Assembly: GCA_937877085.1 (NCBI GenBank)
Contig: CALEEY010000044.1
Coordinates: forward strand, 1 to 54,107
Source: an uncultured Bacteroidota bacterium
GTDB taxonomy: Bacteria > Bacteroidota > Rhodothermia > Rhodothermales > UBA10348
Length of the DNA stretch: 54,107 nt
Direction of reading: 5' to 3'
Position 1 is the first letter of the stretch. Each line of letters starts with the position of its first letter. The notes beneath the pieces were generated by a model, which ran no database searches, was not told where the DNA came from, and saw only the letters and a program-made list of their open reading frames with translations. Below, piece after piece: positions 25,691-34,793 of this stretch. A program made the translations under genes and the position numbers.

Positions 25691-28576
25691 CTACAACTTG
25701 AAGTTGCGTAGCGTATAGGTAAAGTTTAGGATGATGTAGCGGCCCAACACGTTAGAAGAACTGTCTTCCACGTAAAACTCGGTAATATTGCGAGATACGT
25801 TGGTACTCTGATTCAGCAAGTCGGCTAATATCAACCGGACTTCTCCGCCATTGCCTTGCAAGAATTTGTAGCCCAAAGCAGCATTTAGCAGAAAAGACGT
25901 ATTGTCAAATCCTTCGCCCAAACCACCCAACTTGTTGTAGGCCAAGCTCGTTTCTAAGACCAACGATTTGGTCGGCATGGCAGTCACTTTTCCAGTGGCC
26001 CGGTAGCTGGTGTAATCTGAATTCAGATCAGGATAGATGGAGTTTTCAGAGATGTTATAACTGAAGTTCTGAGAAAGCGTAAAGTCAATCCGTTCGCTGA
26101 TATTGGAGCTCAGAACCAGGCCACCGTTTAATCCTTTTTGGTTGGAAAGATTGTCCTGGCCATTAATTACCCCAGGCGTTTCTGACCAGTTAACTCCAGC
26201 GTTAACGTTCATATTGCTCTTAATGAATGGTGCAGGTCTGCCTAGCGTTATAAAGGATCGGAAGCTCTTGTAGCCGTCCACATTGATCGGACGCGAGAAC
26301 TGCGACCCCTGCAGCAAAGGAACCCCTCCTTCCAACACCATGTCTCGCTCAGCGATCAAGGATTCGCTACCAATTTGGTTATTGCTGAACGTCATCGAAG
26401 CAAAGCCAAAGAAAATCGAGCCCGTTTGAAGGTTCGTCGTATTAAAACGGGTGGAGAGCACATTGGTAAAGGACTGGTCGAGGTCTGGATTTCCAGAGGA
26501 CAGTATGAGCGGATTACGATTGTCTATTACATCCTGTAACTGTGAAATGGATGGTGTATTCGTGCTGGTACGATAGGAAAAGCGAAGTGATTTTTGTCTT
26601 GAATTTCCAATCTGGACATCCACGTTCGGCATAATGTTGGTGAACGAACGGTTTACATCGAATGCCAATGGAAACGTCTGGTCACCGGTTAGACTGACAT
26701 TCTGAACGTCTGCACCCGCCGTAATACGAACGGATTCTTTCCGAATGGAATAGCTTAGTCCACCTCGTTGCGTGAACACTTGGTTGTCAAATTGACTCGA
26801 AAGCGCCGGATCCAGCACATTATACAATCCCGTTCTGAGGTCAATAGTATTCGCCAATCGCTCGGAATCGTTGTTGTTAAGTGAAGGAGAATAGTTTAGT
26901 TGAAGTTGACCCGTCTCGCCGATCTGATCGGTATAGGACAACCGAGCAGAATACGACGTCCCGGTAACATCACTATCCGTAATCTGATCAATAACCTGGT
27001 CACGCGATCCATCATCAAAAAACAAATTCGAAGAAACCTGAGCGTTGTTACCAAGCGATGAATTGGCCCCAGCGTTTAGGTTTAACGAAACCGTGCGTCC
27101 CCGTTTATCGAACCCTAATCTGTATAGAAGCCCTGCGCCCGCATTGTAGCCCGAATTATCAGAAACGTAGTTATTGGTCGTTTCGCTCAGCATGGCTGCC
27201 GTATCCAGCACGTTGGTTCCAAACAAATAGCTAGAAGCCGTGTTACTTTGCGTTGAAAAACGAGGGGTGAAGATCAACGAGTTTTTGGGGTTGATCGTGT
27301 ACTGCACCCGACCGTTAAAACGGTGATTGGTGTTGTCGGACGCAGACGTATTGTTTTGATTATAAAACTGACTTGCGCCTCCCGTTAAGTAATATTCGCG
27401 ATCCAACAGAGAAGCACTGGAATTGTCCGAAGCATTGAGGAAGTAACTTCCTGTAACAGACAATTTGGGACCAAATGAGTCGGAATAATTGACGCCCACG
27501 GCGTGAGTGGTGTTTAGACCCCCTTGATTCCCCACTAGAAAGCTCCCGGTGTTTCCGCCACCGCCGCCGCCCCGGGTAAAGCCGCCACCGTCTCCTCCAC
27601 GATCGCCACCGCGATCGCCGCCACCACCACCGCCGCCGCCAGAAGGTCTAGGAGGAGGGCCGCCTTGTCCGCCGCCGCCAAATCCACCCCGTCCGCCGCC
27701 GCTTTGCCCGGTTACGCCCAATAGGTCGTCAATGGCGAAGTTTTGTTGATTGACGTTGTTGGACATTCCAATGATGGAAATGCGACGATCCTGGTCAAAA
27801 ATGTTGATATTTCCACCACCGATATAGCGTTCATCCGAGCCATATCCACCATAAACTTTTCCAAATTGACCGTTACTTTTGCCAGTAAGCGTCACGATGT
27901 TAATGGTTTTCTCGGTAGCGGTGTCTTCAAATCCCGTAAACTGTGCCTGGTCGCTTTGGCGGTCATACACCTCAATTTTATTGATAATCTCAGAAGGGAG
28001 GTTCTTGAGCGCTGCCGCCGGGTCTGTGCCGAAAAACTCGCGCCCGTCAATCAATACGCGGGTAACCGTTTCGCCTTGCGCGGTCACCGTTCCACCATCC
28101 ACCGTAACGCCCGGAAGTTTTGCAATTAAGTCTTCGGCCGTAGCGTCTGGATTAACCTTAAAGGCTGCGGCATTAAAAACGGTTGTATCGCCTTTGACTT
28201 CAACCCGCTCTTGCACGGCTTCGACCCGAACCTCGTCTAATAACATGGTGTCAAATTCCATTTCGACCAAACCGATATCGGTTTGGCCGCTAGACACCGT
28301 AACGCGTTTGGAAACGCTTACATATCCTATGAAAGACATTTTGACGTTATAAGCGCCCGCGCCTTTCACCATGAAGTTAAATCGGCCTTCATTGTTGGTA
28401 GCTTCACCATATTGCAGCGTGGAATCTGCTGCAAACGATGCGACGACGTTTACCCCAGGTAAGGACGTACCGGTCTTCTCGTCAATAATACGCCCAGAAA
28501 TGGTCGCGCTCTGGGCAGTTGCCTGACCAAAAGTCAGAATGGCAAGAAGTAGAAATAACAGTACCGTTTTCATCAT
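25691..28576 (-). CDS. TonB-dependent receptor / outer membrane beta-barrel protein with carboxypeptidase-regulatory-like domain
   Basis: Signal peptide; SGRIIDEKTGTSLPGVNVVASF; LPGVTVDGGTVTAQGETVTRVLIDGREFFGTDP plug; long beta-barrel; Gly-rich insert. Confidence 0.93.
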   Translation of the reverse strand: MMKTVLLFLLLAILTFGQATAQSATISGRIIDEKTGTSLPGVNVVASFAADSTLQYGEATNNEGRFNFMVKGAGAYNVKMSFIGYVSVSKRVTVSSGQTDIGLVEMEFDTMLLDEVRVEAVQERVEVKGDTTVFNAAAFKVNPDATAEDLIAKLPGVTVDGGTVTAQGETVTRVLIDGREFFGTDPAAALKNLPSEIINKIEVYDRQSDQAQFTGFEDTATEKTINIVTLTGKSNGQFGKVYGGYGSDERYIGGGNINIFDQDRRISIIGMSNNVNQQNFAIDDLLGVTGQSGGGRGGFGGGGQGGPPPRPSGGGGGGGGDRGGDRGGDGGGFTRGGGGGGNTGSFLVGNQGGLNTTHAVGVNYSDSFGPKLSVTGSYFLNASDNSSASLLDREYYLTGGASQFYNQNNTSASDNTNHRFNGRVQYTINPKNSLIFTPRFSTQSNTASSYLFGTNVLDTAAMLSETTNNYVSDNSGYNAGAGLLYRLGFDKRGRTVSLNLNAGANSSLGNNAQVSSNLFFDDGSRDQVIDQITDSDVTGTSYSARLSYTDQIGETGQLQLNYSPSLNNNDSERLANTIDLRTGLYNVLDPALSSQFDNQVFTQRGGLSYSIRKESVRITAGADVQNVSLTGDQTFPLAFDVNRSFTNIMPNVDVQIGNSRQKSLRFSYRTSTNTPSISQLQDVIDNRNPLILSSGNPDLDQSFTNVLSTRFNTTNLQTGSIFFGFASMTFSNNQIGSESLIAERDMVLEGGVPLLQGSQFSRPINVDGYKSFRSFITLGRPAPFIKSNMNVNAGVNWSETPGVINGQDNLSNQKGLNGGLVLSSNISERIDFTLSQNFSYNISENSIYPDLNSDYTSYRATGKVTAMPTKSLVLETSLAYNKLGGLGEGFDNTSFLLNAALGYKFLQGNGGEVRLILADLLNQSTNVSRNITEFYVEDSSSNVLGRYIILNFTYTLRNFKL

Positions 28577-28809
28577 CGTTCAATTGTTGGGAGACAATCC
28601 CCTTCTGGATTCCAATACAGGCCGTAGTGGGTTGCGAACAGCGGTTAGACGCAGTGGTCATTCATTCAATTCCGGCGCAATTCCACGTCATTTTGACTTT
28701 AGGACGATTACACACATTTGTGATGGTTCGTGACACTTTTGTGACAAATTGGACTAGGTACGGGGCGTCTAAAAACGCAATAAAAAGCCACTTAGAAACC
28801 TCGGAAATT

Positions 28810-28968
28810 ATGCGTCCACTTTTACAACGGATTCCCCTCTTGCGCCTCGTAATCCTTCTGGTGATGCTTTTTTACGCAGATATTGCCACAGCTCAGCAGA
28901 CGTATGTGGAGGGCATCTTTTCTGCGTTCAGCCTCTCGGTTACCAGCTTACCGTTGCTTAAAGAGTAA
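28810..28968 (+). CDS. Small ORF with N-terminal signal-peptide-like segment (uncertain)
   Basis: MRPLLQRIPLLRLVILLVMLFYADIATAQQTYVEGIF..., 52 aa; overlaps the 3' end of the next minus-strand gene. Confidence 0.3.
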   Translation: MRPLLQRIPLLRLVILLVMLFYADIATAQQTYVEGIFSAFSLSVTSLPLLKE

Positions 28969-30169
28969 AAACAGATTCCCGCCAAACGAAAAAGAGTCCT
29001 AATAGGCTTAAAAAGGCATAAATAACTGTTGATACCGTCAGGTACGGGGCGGAAAAGAAGACCAAGGCGGCCAACGGTACGGCTACGAGGCGAACTATTT
29101 CTAAAAACACGACCCAGTTTCGCTTGGATTCAAAAAAGAAGCTAAAGAGGATCATGGTCGAGACAATCCAAATCGCCAAAAAAGCCTTGATCGGTGGTTG
29201 AAGCTGTGCGAATTGAAAAAGGAAGTAGGCGATGGGGCCTAGAGAAAGCAGAAACTGCGCCAGCAAATACCGATGGGCCTTAGAACGGACATTCTCGTTA
29301 TATTTTTGATGTACGTCCCCAGCATAGGGTTGAGCCGTATACCCCACCATATACTCCGGTTGCCACCCTGGCTTATAAAAAAGCATCTTCAGCTTATCCG
29401 AAAAAGATCGAGCTTTGGGCACCGATCGGGCCAAATCCAAGTAGTGAGACACATTGGCGTACAACGGATTCCAGCTATTTAGAGGTTTGGTTATGCCATA
29501 ATCGGGTCGTTCCTCTTCGCCCGTAAACGTCCCAAATAGGCGATCCCAGACAATGAAGACACCTGCATAGTTTTTGTCTATGTACTTGGGATTTCTGCCA
29601 TGGTGCACGCGGTGGTGAGACGGCGTATTCATGATCCACTCCAATGGCCCTAGGCGATCAATGTGCTCCGTGTGAATCCAAAACTGGTACAACAGATTCA
29701 GGCCTCCCACAAAAACCAATTGGACTGGACTGAATCCCAACAAGGCCAGGGGTAAATAGAATGGAAAGGACCAAATGAACGACGTGGCACTTTGTCTCAA
29801 AGCAACCGAAAGATTGAACTCCTCACTTTGATGGTGAACGACGTGCCCTCCCCAGAAGAGGCTGACCTCATGTGCAAACCGATGACTCCAGTAATAACAG
29901 AAATCGTAGGCTACAAAAAGAACGACAAAGCTGAGCCATCCATCGGGAATCGTGAAGACCGCAAAGAACTCGAAAACAACCGTGTAGATGCCAATGGTAA
30001 CTAGTTTTCCAAATACACCGGTCACTTGATCCAAAGCACCGAGATTGATATTGGTAATGGCATCGTTTAAGCGGTACGTCCGACGGTTGGTGAATCCCTC
30101 AAACACCAGTTCAAAGGCCATCAACAGAAAATAAATCGGAATGGCAAGGATTACGGGATTTAGATTCAT
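28958..30169 (-). CDS. Sterol desaturase / fatty acid hydroxylase superfamily protein
   Basis: HRFAHE, HVVHHQSEEFN, HRVHHGRNPKYIDKNYAG. Confidence 0.93.
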   Translation of the reverse strand: MNLNPVILAIPIYFLLMAFELVFEGFTNRRTYRLNDAITNINLGALDQVTGVFGKLVTIGIYTVVFEFFAVFTIPDGWLSFVVLFVAYDFCYYWSHRFAHEVSLFWGGHVVHHQSEEFNLSVALRQSATSFIWSFPFYLPLALLGFSPVQLVFVGGLNLLYQFWIHTEHIDRLGPLEWIMNTPSHHRVHHGRNPKYIDKNYAGVFIVWDRLFGTFTGEEERPDYGITKPLNSWNPLYANVSHYLDLARSVPKARSFSDKLKMLFYKPGWQPEYMVGYTAQPYAGDVHQKYNENVRSKAHRYLLAQFLLSLGPIAYFLFQFAQLQPPIKAFLAIWIVSTMILFSFFFESKRNWVVFLEIVRLVAVPLAALVFFSAPYLTVSTVIYAFLSLLGLFFVWRESVFTL

Positions 30170-30258
30170 TCAATCAATATGCGTAATTGGGTAGGCCTTC
30201 TTGGTGTAGTTTAATGCTCAGTACGACACCGGACAAACTCATATAGTAAGACCTTGGA

Positions 30259-31761
30259 ATGACGCAGCAGAATCGACTTTCGGAGCGGTTAGTCACCCTG
30301 AAGAACAAAAGCTTGCCCCTTGACCCGGATGCTGCCATACGGGCAGAAATCGGTCATCTGGTTGATTCATACGTTGAGGAATATTTATCGGACGTGGACA
30401 CCGCACCGGCCTTTATAGGGGAAGACGAAGCGTCGAATGTGTTGGAATCTTCCTCCAGTGGCGTCCCGATACAAACGTTACCGGGATTTGTTGAGGATGG
30501 AATGGGTCTTGCAGCTACCCTCAGCCTGTTGAAAACCGAGGTAGACAGACCAGGCATTGCCACTACCTCTCCCCGCTTCTTCGGATATATCCCGGGCGGC
30601 GGTCTGTACTATTCGGCCGTGGCCGATCTGCTAGCATCCGTCACCAATAAGTATGCGGGCGTTTATTTTGCCAGTCCCGGTGCGGTCCGAGTCGAGGATC
30701 AGTGCCTCGACTTCCTAGCGGAATTGGTGGGTTACGGAGCAGGTTATGGAGGATATTTATCTTCCGGGGGAAGCCTGGCCAATTTTACCGCCGTGGTTGC
30801 GGCCCGTGACTTTTACCGTGTTGAAGGTCCAAAAATCGCCCAATCGGTCATCTATTTGACGGACCACGCCCATCATTGTATCGATAAAGCCGTTCATCTC
30901 GCCGGGCTGTCGACCTGCATTGTTCGCCGAATTCCGGTAGACAATCGATATCGCATGCGCACAGATCTTCTCGAAAATCAGCTTGAAGAGGATAAAAACG
31001 CGGGATTGATTCCCTTTTTTGTGGTCGCAACCGCCGGTACCACCAATACGGGATCGGTGGATCCCCTCGAAGCCATTGGCCAGTTAGCGGCAAGGTACGG
31101 TGCGTGGTATCACATTGATGGCGCCTACGGCGCCCTTTTTGCTCTGTGCGATGAAGGAAAGGAAATGCTAAAGGGCATGGAATGGTCCGACTCGATTGTC
31201 ATGGATCCTCACAAAACCCTGTTTTTACCCTATGGCATTGGCGCTTTGTTGGTAAAAGACAAAAATAGGTTATTGGCTTCGCACGCCGTTGGCGCCGATT
31301 ACATGCAGGACGTGATTCACGTAGAGGCCACGTCTCCAGCCACCGTGTCGCCCGAGTTGACCAAACACTTCCGGGGGCTACGGATGTGGCTCCCCCTTCA
31401 AGTGGTTGGTGTGGCTCCGTTTAGAAGTGCACTCGCTGAAAAAATGCTCTTGGCTCGCCATTTTCACTCCAAACTATCTCGTGTGGAAGGATTTGAGGTC
31501 GGACCGGAGCCCGATTTGAGCGTGGTGACGTACAGATTCATACCAAAATTTGAAGATCCCGACCTGTTTAATGAGCGATTGGTACAGGCAATCCACAAAG
31601 ATGGGCGTATTTTTGTATCCTCTACGCGGCTTAACGGGGTATTTATGCTGCGCTTGGCCGTGGTCTGTTTTAGATCGCACCAAACGGACGTCGATACCGC
31701 CCTTCAGGTCTTGGATGAATTGGCCCACGCGCTTGATAATGCATCCTTTTCCACAGAGTAA
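30259..31761 (+). CDS. Pyridoxal-dependent (aromatic-L-amino-acid type) decarboxylase
   Basis: GYLSSGGSLANFTAVVAAR, DHAHHCIDKA, ATAGTTNTGSVDP, WYHIDGAYGALF, MDPHKTLFLPYG. Confidence 0.93.
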   Translation: MTQQNRLSERLVTLKNKSLPLDPDAAIRAEIGHLVDSYVEEYLSDVDTAPAFIGEDEASNVLESSSSGVPIQTLPGFVEDGMGLAATLSLLKTEVDRPGIATTSPRFFGYIPGGGLYYSAVADLLASVTNKYAGVYFASPGAVRVEDQCLDFLAELVGYGAGYGGYLSSGGSLANFTAVVAARDFYRVEGPKIAQSVIYLTDHAHHCIDKAVHLAGLSTCIVRRIPVDNRYRMRTDLLENQLEEDKNAGLIPFFVVATAGTTNTGSVDPLEAIGQLAARYGAWYHIDGAYGALFALCDEGKEMLKGMEWSDSIVMDPHKTLFLPYGIGALLVKDKNRLLASHAVGADYMQDVIHVEATSPATVSPELTKHFRGLRMWLPLQVVGVAPFRSALAEKMLLARHFHSKLSRVEGFEVGPEPDLSVVTYRFIPKFEDPDLFNERLVQAIHKDGRIFVSSTRLNGVFMLRLAVVCFRSHQTDVDTALQVLDELAHALDNASFSTE

Positions 31762-31794
31762 CCAGCCAGAGCCATCACCAGCCATCAAAAAGCC

Positions 31795-32604
31795 ATGAGC
31801 GACCCAAGACCGCCAAGTCCATTTCTTCAATTCGCTCTTCAATTGGCAGGTGCCGCAGCCGCCGAGATTATGCCGCGCTTTCAAAACGTGGTTGTGAACA
31901 CGAAAGTGGATGGCACCCCCGTCACGGAAGCCGATTTGGAAGCCGAGCGCATCATGCGCGAACTTATCCAAGCCAAGTATCCAGAACATGGCATTATGGG
32001 TGAAGAGCACCCGGAGCAAAGCAGTCAGGGTGAATATACCTGGGTTTTAGACCCCATCGACGGTACCGCGTCGTTCGCCTTGGGGATACCGACTTTTGGA
32101 ACCCTAGTCGCTCTACTCAAAAATGGGCATCCTATACTCGGCGTTATCAACCTGCCCGGCCTAAAAGAGACCGTGTATGCTGAACTGGGGTATGGGTGCT
32201 GGTACCTTAATAAGATGGGCGAACTAACCCGCCAGCACGTTTCAGCCACCACATCGTTGACCTCGGCTTACGTCTCCGCTACGGGCGTTTACAATACCGA
32301 TATCGATCCTAAAGGCGATTTGAAACGTTTCAAATTGGGAGAAGTCATTCGCCAGTCCGGTCGTTTTCGCTTTGTTGGGGACTGTTTGCAGCATGCCTTG
32401 GTTGCTAGAGGGCTTCTAGACGCAGCCCTTGATCCTGCCATGCATCCTTGGGATAATGCGGCCGTCATTCCGTGCATATTGGAAGCCGGCGGCACCGTTT
32501 CACATGGAGACGGATCGACCGAAAACTTGGTGATGGCAACGAGTTTGCTTAGTTCATCCACGCCTGACTTGCACGCTGAAATTATTTCCGTACTCAACGC
32601 CTGA
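31795..32604 (+). CDS. Inositol monophosphatase family protein (histidinol-phosphatase-like)
   Basis: GTPVTEADLEAERIMRELI, GEEHPEQSSQGEYTWVLDPIDGTASFALGIPTFGTLVAL, DPAMHPWDNAAVIPCILEAGG. Confidence 0.92.
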   Translation: MSDPRPPSPFLQFALQLAGAAAAEIMPRFQNVVVNTKVDGTPVTEADLEAERIMRELIQAKYPEHGIMGEEHPEQSSQGEYTWVLDPIDGTASFALGIPTFGTLVALLKNGHPILGVINLPGLKETVYAELGYGCWYLNKMGELTRQHVSATTSLTSAYVSATGVYNTDIDPKGDLKRFKLGEVIRQSGRFRFVGDCLQHALVARGLLDAALDPAMHPWDNAAVIPCILEAGGTVSHGDGSTENLVMATSLLSSSTPDLHAEIISVLNA

Positions 32605-32609
32605 TTCCT

Positions 32610-32876
32610 ATGAAATGGTACGATATCCTTGGGAATCTGGGCGTTCTGCTTATTATTCTGGCTTTTGCTGCCGTGCAGACAGGCAAACTCTTGCCCACTC
32701 GATTATCCTATTCACTAATGAATCTGATCGGAGCGGCGCTTATTCTAGTTTCCCTAGCCTACAATTTTAACTTGGCCTCCGCCGTAATGGAAGTCTTCTG
32801 GATTTTGATCAGCGCCGTTGGAATTGTGCAATGGATCCGGGCTCGAAAAGACTCGAAAACCAAGACTTCGATGTGA
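32610..32876 (+). CDS. Small membrane protein (CBU_0592-like)
   Basis: LGNLGVLLIILAFAAVQTGKLLPTRLSYSLMNLIGAALILVSLAYNFNLASAVMEVFWILISAVGI. Confidence 0.78.
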   Translation: MKWYDILGNLGVLLIILAFAAVQTGKLLPTRLSYSLMNLIGAALILVSLAYNFNLASAVMEVFWILISAVGIVQWIRARKDSKTKTSM

Positions 32877-32902
32877 CGCCGTTAACCAACCTGCCTAATT
32901 CA

Positions 32903-33337
32903 ATGCCTGGATATTCCTGGAATATTAAGATAGCCGCTGAGGTAATAGACGCTTACGGACACGTGAATAACGTAGCCTATGTCCAGTGGATGCAGGACAT
33001 AGCCATTCAGCACACGCAAAGCGTTGGCGGCGATCGGGTTGCCAATCAAGCCGGCATTATGTGGGTTGTTAAATCCCACGAAGTTGAGTATTTAAGGCAG
33101 GCTTTTGAAGGGGAAACGCTGCAATTGGAGACATTCATTGAAGACACGCAGCGGGCTACATCGGTAAGGAGAACTGTTTTTACCAGGATGGAGGACCAGA
33201 AGGTGGTGGCGCGCGGCCGGACCCACTGGGTCTGTCTCGATAAAGCTACCGGCCGGCCGCGCGCCATTCCTGACGAAGTAATGAACGCGTACGACCAACC
33301 CACTAACGGCAATCAAACGACAAAAAATCATGAGTAA
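32903..33337 (+). CDS. Acyl-CoA thioesterase (hotdog fold, 4HBT)
   Basis: AAEVIDAYGHVNNVAYVQWMQDIAIQH, VEYLRQAFEGETLQLETFIEDTQRATSVRRTVFTR. Confidence 0.9.
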   Translation: MPGYSWNIKIAAEVIDAYGHVNNVAYVQWMQDIAIQHTQSVGGDRVANQAGIMWVVKSHEVEYLRQAFEGETLQLETFIEDTQRATSVRRTVFTRMEDQKVVARGRTHWVCLDKATGRPRAIPDEVMNAYDQPTNGNQTTKNHE

Positions 33338-34793
33338 GACCGCCGAAGCAGTCCCAACTGGAGGTTTGAGGCGGCCTGTCACCTTTTTGCATTGCATTTT
33401 GCCGATTGCCTTTTTGACGGTAATCATCCTGTACGGGCTCATTGCGCGACCTCTGTTTCTAGGTCAAGAAGCGCTCACGCTGGAAGTTGTTTTTATTCTG
33501 GCTTCCTTTTTCTCGGTATCTGAACTCATTTTTTTGGGGTTTTCCTGGACGCAAATTCAGGATTCCGTGGTTCGAAAAATCGCCTCTGCCCTCCCCGCGT
33601 TTTTTATCCTGTTCGCCATTGGAGTCCTTATTTCGAGTTGGATGATAAGCGGCACCATTCCCATGTTGGTCTACTTTGGATTGGAATTGGTCAGCCCGCG
33701 GTATTTGTATGTTCTGTCCTTTTTAATACCGGTGGTCTTTTCTTCGCTCACGGGCACTAGTTGGGGATCGGCTGGGACCATCGGGGTCGTTCTAATCGGC
33801 ATTGCAGCTGCGTTAGGGGCGAATTTAGGAATTACCGCCGGGGCCATCATTGGAGGGGCCTACTTCGGGGACAAGATGTCTCCTCTTTCTGACACCACCA
33901 ATCTCGCCGCCCTAGCAGCCGAAGTGGATTTATTTGATCACATAAGGTCCATGATGGTAACAACCATTCCATCGGCCATTTTGGCAACCATCGGATATGT
34001 AATCTTGGGCTTTACGCACCCCCCTACGGTCCAAGCTGCTGAATTGGGATCCCTCCATCCGTTCTTGGACTCATTAAAGGTGATGTTCACCTTCAGTCCC
34101 TTATTGCTGATTCCTCCTGCAATCGTGTTGGTTGGCTCGTTAAAAAAAATGCCAACGATTCCGACCCTTTTGACATCGATCCTATCGGCTTGCGTGCTGG
34201 CCCTCGCGTTTCAGCCATACACCATTGCAGACGTGTCCAATAGCCTTTCGACCGGCTTTAATGCCTCCATGGCCCATTGGGCGACCAACCTCCCAGCTCA
34301 GACAGTTGAATTGGTTAATCGAGGGGGCCTTTACTCCATGAGTCAGGCCATTTTTGTAGCCTTTTTAGTGTTCTTTTTTATTGGTTCGATCGACACCATT
34401 AACGCCATGCCTACCGTCGTTTCGCGCGTTTTTGCATTCGCAAAAACGCGCGCAGCTACCATCGTGGCCGCCCTGGGAGCGAGCGCTCTAACCAATTCCA
34501 TGACGTCCAATCAATACGCGACCAGTTTTATTGTCGGAGACGCATTCAAAAGCAGATTCGATGACCTAAAAATACCTAGAAAGGTCCTTTCTAGGTCCCT
34601 GGAGGACTATGGTACCATGATCGAAAGCATGGTGCCGTGGACGTCAACAGCTGTCTTCATGGTAGCTACGTTGGGAGTGCCGTGGGCCGACTACTGGAAC
34701 TGGCAATTTTTAACGCTCATAAATTTAGTCATTGCTCCGACCATTGCTCTTCTGGGAATCGGATGTTTTTATGATGAGGTAGACAACGTATGA
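33330..34793 (+). CDS. nhaC: Na+/H+ antiporter NhaC family protein
   Basis: TGTSWGSAGTIGVVLIGIAAALG, GAYFGDKMSPLSDTTNLA, RKVLSRSLEDYGTMIESMVPW. Confidence 0.92.
   Translation: MSKTAEAVPTGGLRRPVTFLHCILPIAFLTVIILYGLIARPLFLGQEALTLEVVFILASFFSVSELIFLGFSWTQIQDSVVRKIASALPAFFILFAIGVLISSWMISGTIPMLVYFGLELVSPRYLYVLSFLIPVVFSSLTGTSWGSAGTIGVVLIGIAAALGANLGITAGAIIGGAYFGDKMSPLSDTTNLAALAAEVDLFDHIRSMMVTTIPSAILATIGYVILGFTHPPTVQAAELGSLHPFLDSLKVMFTFSPLLLIPPAIVLVGSLKKMPTIPTLLTSILSACVLALAFQPYTIADVSNSLSTGFNASMAHWATNLPAQTVELVNRGGLYSMSQAIFVAFLVFFFIGSIDTINAMPTVVSRVFAFAKTRAATIVAALGASALTNSMTSNQYATSFIVGDAFKSRFDDLKIPRKVLSRSLEDYGTMIESMVPWTSTAVFMVATLGVPWADYWNWQFLTLINLVIAPTIALLGIGCFYDEVDNV

Noticed and set aside
27549-27749. 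Pro-rich plus-strand ORF (MFPPPPPPRVKPPPSPPRSPP...)
   Set aside because: Antisense of the Gly-rich insert in the TonB receptor gene; composition artefact.
31474-32019. Minus-strand ORF of 181 aa opposite the decarboxylase and IMPase genes
   Set aside because: Spans two well-supported plus-strand genes; no domain signal.
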